DNA of 64,000 nt from Sipunculus nudus (taxonomy: Eukaryota > Annelida > Sipuncula > Golfingiida > Sipunculidae), in contig CM049306.1 in assembly GCA_026874595.1 (NCBI GenBank), forward strand, positions 88,888,642 to 88,952,641. Reading direction: 5' to 3'. The notes below the pieces were generated by a model. That model made no database searches. It saw only the letters and a list, made by a program, of their open reading frames with translations, and had not been told where the DNA came from. Positions 1 to 12,800 of the stretch are shown here, one piece after another (the stretch's first letter is position 1; each line of letters starts with the position of its first letter). The translations under genes and the position numbers were made by a program.

Positions 1-661
1 TAGGAACAGTTATTGTCCAGCTGTACTAGAAAGATGCCATTCATGGTCCAATTTAAAACAAGTCATTTTAGTTATGAAGTAAATACTGTTTACTTGAGTT
101 ATATTACCTTAAACATATTCAGTGGGCATCTTTATATATACTTGAGGCCAAAAGTCATTTGTAAAAAAATAGTCATAAAACTAGAAATATACATTCTGAG
201 GAATGCAGGCCTCTGCCATGCGGGTGTTTCTCAGTGTGGGATACTCTGCAACCTGTGTTTTCATTCATTTATTGGCCCTTATTCCCAGGTTCATTGCTGC
301 ACAAGTTCACCCAGAAGTGTTTGCATTCACTTATTCAGTCCATATTCCCATGTTCAACCATGCATATGAGACTGCTCATTTGTAAATTTGCCTAAGTCCT
401 TCCTGAATCCAGACCATGAGCTGGATCCACACAAGAGATACCCTGAAAATGTTATGAGATTCCTCTCATGATTGCATGTTATATTCTGAACAAACACACA
501 CACACAAGAACGAATGAAGGAGTAAATGCATACCCTCTGGGCAGAGGCAACTATTATGAAAAAATGGTGTAGCTGAGCCCGAGGCTGGACTGTAACGATA
601 TTGTTTAATAGCTAGGACAAATGATCATACCTGTTGTTGATTTAATAAATTGGTTTTGCAG
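1..661 (+). other. RAD54L2 intron (partial)
   Basis: Non-coding sequence before the first visible exon. It holds only a short CA run near 490. No exon with acceptable splice sites was seen here. Confidence 0.6.
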
Positions 662-849
662 ATTCCATTTACTCATGAATCCTTGCTGCTGGACCGCAAA
701 GACCAGAAACTAACAAAGGCTGAGAAGAAACTGGCGAAGCAGAGTTACGAACAGGAGAAGAAATTAAACATCAGCTACAGCCGACCGTCGTACACTCAGT
801 TCTATCCTAAAGGCATGGCTGTCCAGTATCCTCCTGTCCTCAGCTCCAG
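662..849 (+). CDS. RAD54L2: RAD54L2 exon (LTKAEKK block)
   Basis: Acceptor ttttgcag ends at 661 and donor GT is at 850. The exon enters at phase 0 and leaves two bases (AG) of an Arg codon. It encodes 62 full codons, rich in Lys/Glu at first and then Tyr/Pro-rich. Confidence 0.85.
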
Positions 850-3800
850 GTGGGTGCCTATCTTTCACACATGGTCTTTTCAGGTTTGTTCACTATTTTA
901 AAACACATGTGGTGAAAGTAAAATGATGTATCAATACTATCATATATCTTTAATTGATATGTTAATTATTCATAACTATCAGAAAGTCTGGCATTTAACT
1001 AGTGACCTCCATCCTTTAACCCTTTCTTGTTTACGTTTATTCTTGATTGTGGACAATTTCTGACCATCCTCACTTTGATATTACAGAGAATATCTTGCTC
1101 AGATTTTGTTGTATCTTTACAAAATTTTCAACAGTTCCTACAGAGAGAGTGTGCTTTAGGATAAAGGGAAGCTTCAGTTTTAAAAATTAATATACAGTAT
1201 GTTTGAACTGGGAGAATCTAGCCATATGAGGGGGTGTTAGGTGCCAATTTTGAGTGCACTTTAGTGAACCTGCAAACAGTAAAGGGTTCAGTCATCAATG
1301 GACCAGTATGTGTAAGGGGAAACATCACTGGTCAGAAATCAGTTAATTGATATCTGATTGGTAGACCACTGAAAAATCAAACCAATTAAAGGGGCAGTTT
1401 CATTATTCCTGAAGCATCAAGGCACCAGCATGGTGAACTTAAACTCCGAACACAGAAGAGCAGTAATGTGATATCTGAATTCTTTAAAGGCTGCACTGGG
1501 CTGTGACAGCTTGCGACTAGTCGGAGACACAACAATTGCGAGAAAAAATGCAAATTACCATTTACTTGCAGTCACACCGAATTTTACTTATTACACATTT
1601 ACATACATCGCATGAATGTATGGTCCAAAATTCAGAAAGAGTTTGTTTACCTGTCGTGTGAATGTTTTGTGATTTTCACAAGGCATTCCCCCAACATTTG
1701 TGAACTTTTCGCACAACAATTTGCACCCAGAATGTCAGATTCTCATTTTTATCTGCAAATTTTTGCAATGTAGCTGCATAGGTCATTGTCTCACAGTTCT
1801 TGTACTTCCTGACTCACGGAAACTGACTTGAGAATAGTTCCAGATGGGTTCGAGACACCAGTGACACCTCTGCAATTATTTTGAGAAAAAAAAATTTGTT
1901 TTGCGAATTTTTTTAACATGTTCAGAATTTCTGCAACAAGGTTGCAACACTTTGTGAATCACGCGAGGAAATTGAGAACCGCCCTGAATGTTCTATGACA
2001 ATTTTGAGACTTTCTTGCAAATGCTATTTGCTATTTGCAATTTTTCACAAGCTGTTGCAGCCCAGTGAGATAAGGCTTGACTGCTTATATGTAACATATT
2101 GTGTATTGTGTCATTAAGGAAGTATCATGAAAGTATTGATACATATGGTATTGTGAAATAATGTATCTTAATGGCCCTACTTTAAGCTCAGTATTCTCTC
2201 AGTCATGCTAAACTTTGACATCAAACACCTTTCTCCCTAGCCATTGTCCTTCCTCCCATTTTTGGTTTAGCTGACATGACACAAGTAATTTAACTTTTGA
2301 ATAGAAGATTAGTGTTGATCTGAATGTACAATGAATTACACAGTGAATGAGGTTAATAATAAATGATAAATCAATTTTATTTACACATATTAAATTACCA
2401 CCAGAGAAGTGTGTTGGAACTTTGGTTAAGGTTTTTTATTTCAAAGGTGCTAAATGGACACATTTAATATACTATGTTATGGATCCTAGGTGAGAACAAA
2501 CAGACTTTAAGAGGGACACTCAAACCCTGGTCTTACTTCAGTACCATTTGCATGCTTACACTGGTCAGAAATGTATTCAGTGACTGATAAAAAGTGACCA
2601 GTGTTCAGTTATAAATTTGTACCTTCTATATTACTGTGAAATTTGCTTTACAGAATTATACCTAAAATATTGACTTTGGAAATTCTGCCTGACTTGTAAG
2701 TCATGCTGAAAGATCAAGATAATGGCCATGTTGTTCATACTTGTTCGCTGCACAAGCTTTAGTTTTAATGCTGTTGGCTGCTTAGTGTCCCATCTTTCTG
2801 ATTTCTCAGACTAGAATATTTTTTCTTGTTAGTATGACTTCTTTGCATGTACATACATGTGTGATTAATTATGCAAAAAAAAACAACCAATTTAATTGAT
2901 AAGCAATATGAAAGAATTTAATTGATTAATTGGCACACCACTAATGCATACTCACAGTGTTTTGTTTATTGTATTTAGGTGTATGTCAGTGCCAAATCCA
3001 AAGCGTCCTGTAGCAAGTGTGCGACCCATGATGTCAACACCACTCCCAATGCATACAGTTGATCAGCAGGGCTACCCAGGGGTCAGAGGTCAGTTAGAAA
3101 GGCCAGGGGTCACGGTGCAACAGATTCAAACTACCACAGGTAGATATCACAAAGAACATTGATTGAATTCTGTATAGCAAGTGTTATAGCTATTTACTAA
3201 CTCTAAGCACAATGAACTCACAAGGACATTTTAGGACATGTCTTATATTGCTTAATTTTATCCAGATACTCTATCATGTTACTGCATAATACTTTGTCTT
3301 CATATTTGCAGGATCACATTTTCGCAATTTCACTTTTTATTTTTCGTGAGGGCTCTATTTTTACAATTTTATTGACAATAGACAATCCAAAATTTATCCT
3401 TACAATAGACTACATCCATTTTAACATGAATTAAGCAAAATAACATACATGGAATAAATTGAATTTTTTTATTGTTCAAAACTTGCAAATAATCTGAAAG
3501 ATCTTATATAATTTACAATAGCAATCTTTTATTTAGGGGAAACATGCAAGATGTATAATTCATAATAATGTTGTTATAATTTAAACAATCTTTTGCCATT
3601 TAAATTACCTATGTAAATGGCAGTGTTTTTCACAGAGGTATTGTTTTTGTGATAATTTGCCTTATGTGAATATAGCAATTTTGATAACCTCGCGAACAAA
3701 TAGGCAACCACAGTATACAATGTCACAACAGTCCTTCATGTTTCTATACAATGGAAAAATTATCATGTAAATATTGATCAGTTGTTTAAAGGAATATCTC

Positions 3801-6800
3801 ATGTCTTGAGCTTGTATATTATGTGTGTTATTATTTTCAGGGGTTACATACAAAACATATCATGTAAACACAATAATGCATAATACAATATTCATGTGGA
3901 AATAGTGATACATAAATTTGCAGAAATATTTCAAGTGCTGTTGAGTGGAGATACAGAATTTCTGTTTGTTTGTATCTTCAGATATCATGATACCAGGAAC
4001 AGCATCCATGTCAGATGCCGGTAGAATTCCAGCCGGAGAAAACGTTCTCGTTATCAAGACCCCGAAAGGGGTCTACATCAGAACCAAAGAGGGGAAAATC
4101 TTCGCTGTAAGGTCAGGGCCAAAAACAGGCGAGACCACCCCGACCAACCCAGCCAGCACGCAGGCTCCTGCACAGCCACCAGCAGGCACCATTAGTACTA
4201 CAACCGTCAGGGGTCCAGGAGGTCAACCATTAACTCATGTAGTGATAAAAACACAAGGTAAGGACTTTAAAGAATTTTCAGAAATAATTCATAGAAATAT
4301 ATGAGATTGTACTCCTTATTTTTGAATTAGAAGAAGCAAACATTCTGATGTACTTACTTATTAGACACTAATATAAAAAAATGCCCTAGCATGTGGCAGC
4401 CAGGCTTGAGTACAAGTTCTTCAGAATATGATAAGTACAAGTATAGGTATTTTTCAGTGTACTTTAGTACAGGTGCTAGTACAACTGATCTATACTTAAG
4501 TACAAGTATTTGTTTTATTCAGATCTAGGGAAATCAATTTGTTTGAGTAATGTGATTTATACTTGCATAGATCTTTATTATATACATTTTTTTTATTTCA
4601 GTACATAAGAATAAAAAATATTTAAGTCTATGTATACAGTCTAGTGTATTTATTTAGTAAATACATTAAATTAAAACTGAAAAATGCCTGTACTAGACCA
4701 TTACTTTAGAAGTACTTTGTTAAAATACAAGAGTCAAAAGTCACTCGTACTACATTGGTCAAAAGATACATATTATAAATTACTAAACTTGAGTTACAAA
4801 GACAAATAATAAAATTTTGTGCTGGAATACAAATACCAAATACGTGTACTTGACCCAGGCCTGGTGATTGCACTGATTGGCTCTCTGATCATGTCATTTG
4901 TTGATTATATCATTTTTGTCTCACACGTATCTCTTGTAAATGGTAACACTGCATGTTGTGATTTGTTGGTATGCATGCAGAGTCTGAGTGGTGTTTATTT
5001 GATTTAGTGTCAAAAGACAAAAGATTGCTTATAACCTTACTTGTAGTAATTAACCCTGTTTACAGATCAACCACTCAACAAACACAAAATGAAACAGCCT
5101 CCTTAACATGGTTGGAAAACTTTTCATCTTGGAAGCTTGTTACAGCATGCAGACCATTATACTCTGTTCCAACATACCTGTTCACCTATTTTTAGCTCAG
5201 ATGACTGCAAATAATCTGAGCTATAGTGATCTCCCTTTGTCCATTGTCCCGTTGTCTGGCAGTCTGTCTGCTACCAGGTCACAAATTGTAACTGTTAGAC
5301 CTAGGAACTTCCAACTAAACATCCAGGGAGGTCCTAGGCAAATCTCCTCTGAAACCTGAAATTAGGTCATAGTGACCTATATTTTGTGACCTACAGGCCA
5401 AAAATGTGATTTTGAGCACCAAGACAGTCAGACACAATTTGTATCCATTAGGCCTAGAATTATCTAACTTAAGATCCAGGGAGGTCCTAAGCAAATCTCC
5501 TTGGAAACCTGAACTGAGGTCATCGTGATCTATATTTTGCGACCTATAGGAAAAGATTTCACTAAGCTTCAAGACAATCAGATGGGGCACAAATTGTATC
5601 CATCAGGAGTAGAATCATCTCACATAAAATTCAGGAAGGTCCTAGGCAAATGTCCTTTGGCACCTGAAATTAGGTCACTGTGACTATACGGTGACCTATG
5701 GGCTGAAAAATGGTTTTGAGCACCCAGACAGTCAGAGGGGGCACAGATTGCATTCATTAAGCCTAGAATCCTCTATCATAATATTCAGGGAGGTTTTAGG
5801 CAAATGTCCTTGAAAAGCTGAAATTAGGTCACTGTGACCTATATTTTGTGACCTCAGGACTGAAAAAAATTTTGAGCACACAGAGTCAGACATGGCACAG
5901 ATTGTAGACATTAGGCCTGGAATCTTCTGACCTTATATTCTGTGAAAGCCTGGGCAAATGTCCTTGGAAACCCGAAATAAGGTCTACGTTACCTATATTC
6001 TGTGACTTGCAGGAAAAGAGGTGTCATATGAACACTCTGAATGTCAGATGGGCACAAATTGTATCTGTTTAACCTAGAAACATCTAACTGCACATCCAGG
6101 GAGGTCCTAGGCAAATCTCCTTAGAAACCAGAAATAAGGTCATGGTGCACAGGCTATATTCTATGCACTAAGAGCCAAAGAAATATGAATTTGAGCACCC
6201 AGACAGACAAGGTACAAATTGCACATATCTATTTTCCTTTGAACCATCTTTTGAAAAATCTAGGGAGGTGGTTGGCAAGTCTCCTTTGAATCCTGGAATT
6301 AATTAAATTAATTCTCATAAAATATGTCAAGTACAGTCAGATAGGGCAGAAATTGTATCCTTAAGCCCTAAAATCTTCCAACACAACATCCAGGAGGAAG
6401 ATCACAGCTAATCCCACCGGAAACCTGCACTTTACAGGCCACAAATATAATCAGAGCACCTTTAAAGTCAGATGGGTACAAATGTATGCATTAGGCCTAG
6501 GCCCTGGGCAAATCTCATTTGAAATTTATGATTAGGTCATGGTGACCTATATTCTGTGAGCTAGGGACCAGAAACATGATTTTGAGCCCCGAGACAGACA
6601 GGATACAAATTGTAACCATTTTTCTTGGAACCTTATATTGTAAAATCCAGGGGGGTTCCTTGGCAAGTCTCCTAAGAATCCTGAATTTTTTATTTACTGT
6701 CCATTTTTCAACATAGTAACATTAGCCATTCTCACAGACAATTTAAAACATTTATAAAAAAATGAGCACCCAGTCAAAATCAGCTGTGAGTCATGGCCCA

Positions 6801-9800
6801 TGGGCCACTTTTTTGGGTACTTTTGTTTGTCACTCACTACAAATAAGCTGTTTTCCTAGGAGGTAAGATGGGGATTTATGATAATTTAAAGAAGTATGAA
6901 ACACATATGTTTACTTTGCATTGCCAGGATGGTGTACACCTGTCTAGGAAGAGCTCCAAAAAAAGATGGTGTCCTTTCAAGAAGCCTTATCTATAATAAA
7001 TTCTATTTATCCATATAATGTTGGAGGGAAGTATGTGTGACTTAAAAAAGTGCACATACCATTGTGTTGTCATCCCCATCAGTTGTCAAAGGGATGTAAT
7101 TTAAGAGTGTCAACTTAGGTTATCACTGATATGTTGAAAGACCATACATTTGGTCAGTCCTATTTCTTTCTGAATTAACCATATGGAATAAAATACATGG
7201 GCGATTATTATTTTGCTGTTAGATAATGGCCACATTTGTCAGATTGCCTCTGATGTAAATAAGTTAAGCTTTAGTGAATTTTATTATAACAATAAAAACA
7301 GGTGAACAGGGGTTATGGAATGGAGTATGGACACCTATGTTTATCCATAACCCATCATTCCAGTACTTGTATTCTGAGCTTCCCATTTGGCTAATGTATC
7401 TTGTTTACTTTCACAGAGACTGTGCAGAGGTAAGCCAGGCTGTTCAAAGTTTTTTGCATGTTTACCAAGGTGTTTTGTTGATGTTTATGCCAATATCTCA
7501 GAAGCCATAAAAAAATTATCCTAGTGCTAAGGGGCAAAGGTTTACACTAAATCAAACCCTGTATTTGCCTATCAGCCAATGGAAACAATGAGTCCCTTTA
7601 ATTACTGAAAAGTACAAGGAAAAATAACTGCTACATTCTATAAAGGTAGAAAAAATGCCATAAAATATGTAGATGTTCTGGGCATTTGACGGTCTAGCAG
7701 GATTTCATCTTGGATTTTGGCAAAGTATAGGTGCGGTTTTAAATGGAACTGCAGTCTCATAAAGAAGAAATACTGTAGCTATTTCCAGTGTACTGTAGAA
7801 TTCCTCAAAGACCTTTAAAAAGTTTACCAAGAGTTTATAAAAGAAAGTTATTAAGATGCACATAAAATTAACTGAAAAGTTTCTGGAAAGTCACTTGTAA
7901 TTACCAAAATGTTATGAGAAACTGAATATTACTGGAAAGTACCTTTGTCATTTCATACCATATAATCTTATCTTTATTTTATCAACTACAGTGTATGTTT
8001 TTTGCAAAATTGTGCGGCGGTGTCCGTCAGCAGTCGTCTGTCATCTGAACATTAACCCATACTATCACAATAATGGCAGCAGCTAGCATCACTCAGTTTT
8101 ATGCAAAAATCAGTCACCAGTCAAACTTTGTCAGATTGAGCTTATTTGGGGGCCCCCTGCATGAATTTGTTAATTCATCAAACTCTTCTGTGTGTGGAGA
8201 AAACTGTATTTTACACTAATATTTCAGTATCAATATGGAATGTTTTTTGGTATTTTTAGTAACTTTTGGTACTTTTCAGTAATTAGAAAAACCCTAAACA
8301 GTTTGCTTGACTTAATTGAATTTCAAAACTAAAGCCTGTAGCTTCATATATATGTTATAATGCTGATTGTTTTCTAAAGCCCAGACATTCACAGCTAAAA
8401 TTTTGTAACAAATAGGATGAAAACCCATAATAACTTACACCTGGCTACTCACAAAAGTTAGTCTGAAGTCTTCACTTAAATGTGTGAAATAAATACTTGA
8501 AAATAGATAAAAAAAATTATTATTTTTTTGGCTACAAATAGGAATGGCATTTAAATCATGAAATTACATGTCAAAATATAAGAAAGATCATTTTAATATT
8601 TATATTTACAGGAAAAATATATGGAAGACAGTGTGTGTAATGTGCCCAACAATTAAGCCTATGTCTAAAATAAATGAATCCTTTACACAGCCCAAGTACA
8701 TAAGGTACCTGTTCATTAAACGCCATGTACATAATAAACCTGTCCCTTCCACATGATGTACATAATGTACTTGGCCCTTAAACATGATGTACATTATATA
8801 CCTCTGCCTTACACAGTATCTATATAAGTTACCTGGATAATGAACCTTCCCTTACACACCATAGACATAATGTATCTAACCCTTAAATACCATGTACATA
8901 ATGTACTTGGCTTTTAAACATGAAGTACATCATATACGTCTCCCCTTCAGAGTATGTACATAAGTTACCTGCATAATGTACCTTCCCTTACACACCATAG
9001 ACATAATGTATCTAGCCCTTAAATACCATGTACATAATCTACTTGGCCCTTAAACATGATGTACATTATATACCTCTCCCTTACACAGTATGTACATAAG
9101 TTACCTGCATAATGTACCTTACACACCATAGATATAATGTGTCTAGCCCTTAAAAATCTTGTACATAATGTACTTGGCCCTTAAACATGATGTACATTAT
9201 ATACCTCTCCCCTACAGTATGTACATAAGTTACCTTATACCTTACCTTAACACAATATACATAATTTGCTTGTCCAACAACCATCATGTACATATTGAAC
9301 CTGACCTTTACACCTTGTATGTTATATACCGGTCCCTTGCACACCCTGTACATAATGAACAGGTCCCTTTAATACCCATGTACATATTGTATGTGTTCCT
9401 TAAGCACAATGTCTACACTACTATTTGCACTGCCCTATTTTTTAGAAGGCCCATTCTTTGTGAAAAGAGGGTCCATATTATTATAACACAGGTCAGGCGT
9501 CTAATGTGCCCAGTTTTTCACAGCCCATGTCTAAAGTAATAATACTGTACCCAACTATAACAACCTGTGTCTCTAATGTACCAGTTCATTATATAGCTCA
9601 TGTACATATTTAACCTGCCCTTAAACACCATGTATGTAATATCCCCAGCAATAATATGGCCCATGTCTATAAAGAACAGGGTCATTAAGCAGTCAATGAA
9701 AAATGATATACCTGCAATTAAAACAACCTGTCTGTTTTGTGCCCAGCTATTACACAGCCCATGTCTGATATGTAAAAAATGTACACAGTCCATGTCTGAT

Positions 9801-12800
9801 ATGTAACAAACTATTTTATTACACAGCCCCTGTCTATAATGTGCCCAACTATTACACAGCCCATGTCTGTAATGTGCCCAACAATTACACAGCCCATGTC
9901 TATAATGTGGCCAACTATTACACAGCCCATGTCTATAATATGCCAAATTATTACACAGCCCATACCTGTTATGTGCCAAACTATTACACAGCCCATGTCC
10001 ATAATGTGTCCAACAATTATACAGCCCTACTCTATAATGTGCCTAACTATAACACAGCCCATGTCAATAATGTGCCCAACTATTACACAGCCCATGTCTA
10101 TAATGTGCCCAACCATTACACAGCCCATGTCTATGATGTGCCCAACTATTACACAGCCCATATCTATAATGTCCCCAACTATTACACAGCCCATGTCTAT
10201 AATATGCCAAACTATTACACAGCCCATGTCTGAAATGTGTCCAACTATTACACAGCCCATGTCTGTAATATGCCAAACTATTACATAGCCATGTCTGTAA
10301 TATGCCCAACTATTACACAGCCCATGTACATAATGTGCCCAACAGTTACACAGTCCATGTCTATAATGTGCCTAACTATAACACAGCCCATGTCCATAAT
10401 GTGCCCAGCTATTACACAGCCCATGTCTGTAATGTGCCCAACTATTACACAGCCCATGTCTATGATGTGCCAAACTTTTACACAGCCTATGTCTGTAATG
10501 TGCCCAACAGTTACACAGCCCATGTCTATAATGTGCCTAACTACAACACAGCCCATGTCCACAATGTGCCCAACAATTACACAGCCATGTCTGTAATGTG
10601 CCAAACTGTTACACACCTGTGTCTATAATGTGCCTAGCTAGTAGACAGATTATGTCTGTTCTCCTCTTCATGTCTTTAATGAGCTGGACCATTAATTAAC
10701 TATAATTAATTTAACCTTATATAACTTTGAAGTACAGGCACAACATAAACATTGGTTGGATGATGGACAAGCACATCAGTAGAGAGTTTGTAATAGAGCT
10801 GTCTAATAGTTTGTTACATAATAATATATCTACACTGTATTCACTACTTCTTCAATATCCCAAGTCATTCAATAGCCAATGTTAATTATATACTCAGCCA
10901 TAATGTTACATATATATGTACAATGCACCCAGCCATTAAATAGTCCACACCTATCTTAGTTATATAAATGTTAAAATCTTAGAAGAATCGATTACACAAT
11001 GTATTGTTAAATATTGCTTGAAGCATAATTAAAACACTTCTGAAAAAAACATAAGTCTCAAAACATCACCTATGACTGAAAACAAGTTGTAACTGTAAAA
11101 CAAACCAGAGTTCATGAATGATTCAATTATTTACCATAGATACCTCATTTGTTGCTATATCTATTGTATAAACAGCATGGAAAGTAGTGAATAATTATAT
11201 ATTGAGAGTTGCCTATCAGGTTGACAAATAATTAAATCTGTAAAAGAAACAATGTGGCCAGTCATCCTGATCCATAAATTCATGACTATCTGGTCTCATT
11301 GCATTCCTCCTAAAGATTTATTTCATCTAACCACTGCTTGCACTGGGAGTATTTGCCATAAACCACTGTCACAGGGCCAAGATTCTTCAACCATTGGTTA
11401 AAGCCAAGGAAGACCAAAGCATTCCATGTGGTGTTGGCAAAATTTTAATGCTTGGCATGGCACCAGTAATACATGCTTTTCTGATGACAGCAAATGTTCT
11501 CTGTGGTAGCAGTGGTTTTATGAAATGGATTAATAGAGGGAATGTAATGAGATTACTGCATAAGGAGCAAACCTGATCCATGTCCTATGCTTACGTTGAA
11601 AATTTATAGGAAAGACTAGGGCACCATGCTCAGACTGGCAGCATTCTGATATTTGTTATCAGGCTGTTGACATTTAATAATTGATTCATATATTCTGTCA
11701 TTGACAGGTAAAGCCGGAGCAAGATCCTTGGGACCTTTCCAACCAAATATTCACAGAGTACGCTTACACACCACCAAAGTGAAAGAGCCGGCTCCGAAGC
11801 CTGCAACACAGGTGTCAGGACAAGACACAGCAGTTAGCTCACCAAAAGCAACATCAGAACCGGGCACCAAATCCCCCGCACCCAAAAAATCTGTCATGGA
11901 CTCTAAAGCAGAAACCTCAGCCAATCAGGGCACTCAGATCAGTGACAGCCAGTCCTCCGTCGGTGACCTAAGTCTGTCAGCCATGTTAGAAGACAGCCCT
12001 GAACCCTCACCCAGCCCAACAGATACCTCATCTATCCCCCGGCCGCCGCAGCTGAACACCCCATCACTCGGCAGCAGCCTCTCTTTCAATGACATGCTAC
12101 AGACTAGCCAAGAAGGACAAGCAAGTAACAGTGGGACCACTGATTTGTCGTCAGAGCAAAAATCAAACAGTGAATTGATGAGCAGGATGTTAAAAAGCAC
12201 AGTGTCTGTAGCGAGTTCTGTTTCATCAATAAGTGCCGCAGGGAAAAATGTTAACGATACAACAAAACCCACTACCTCCTGGTCCGGCAACACGCCCGAG
12301 ACTGACATATCTAAATTAATAAACCTGCCACAAAAGGATCAACCAAATTGTCAACCCACAGAGAATTTATTCTCTCACTTAAATACTACTAAAAGTACTT
12401 TTTTACCACAAGAACAGCCGCACAGAGACAATTTAATCAGCAACATACTCGCCATGTCTAAAGGGAGCAGAGAGTCCCCAGTCAGTGGTTCCCCTGTGGA
12501 TCAAACATTGAGCACCAAAGTTAAAACAGTAACACGCCCAGTCGAGGTTAGTATGCCAGTGTCACATCCAGCAGACATAAGACTGCCAGCCAAGCAATCG
12601 TCAAACATGTCACAAGCAAATGCTAATCTACCGGCATTGCACCCCGCAAATATGAATCTACCTGTCAGCGATTCTTCAGGTAATCAGTCTCCTATGTCCT
12701 TCACCGACGGGAATAGTTTATCCAATGACAGTTTAAGCAGAAATGTTTCAAAGACTACAAACGCAGCTAATGACAGTCGAGTTAAGATTGATGACACAGA

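Larger units (their letters stand above)
4258..11707 (+). other. RAD54L2 last intron, 7.4 kb, repeat-filled
   Basis: GT-AG intron holding three tandem arrays described separately: about 5194-6690, 8690-9420 and 9500-10690. Between them (4300-5190, 6700-8690, 10690-11700) I see AT-rich sequence without a recognisable gene. Confidence 0.75.

Noticed and set aside
9811-10628. Periodic 11-residue open frames on both strands
   Set aside because: By-products of a 33-bp minisatellite inside a RAD54L2 intron.
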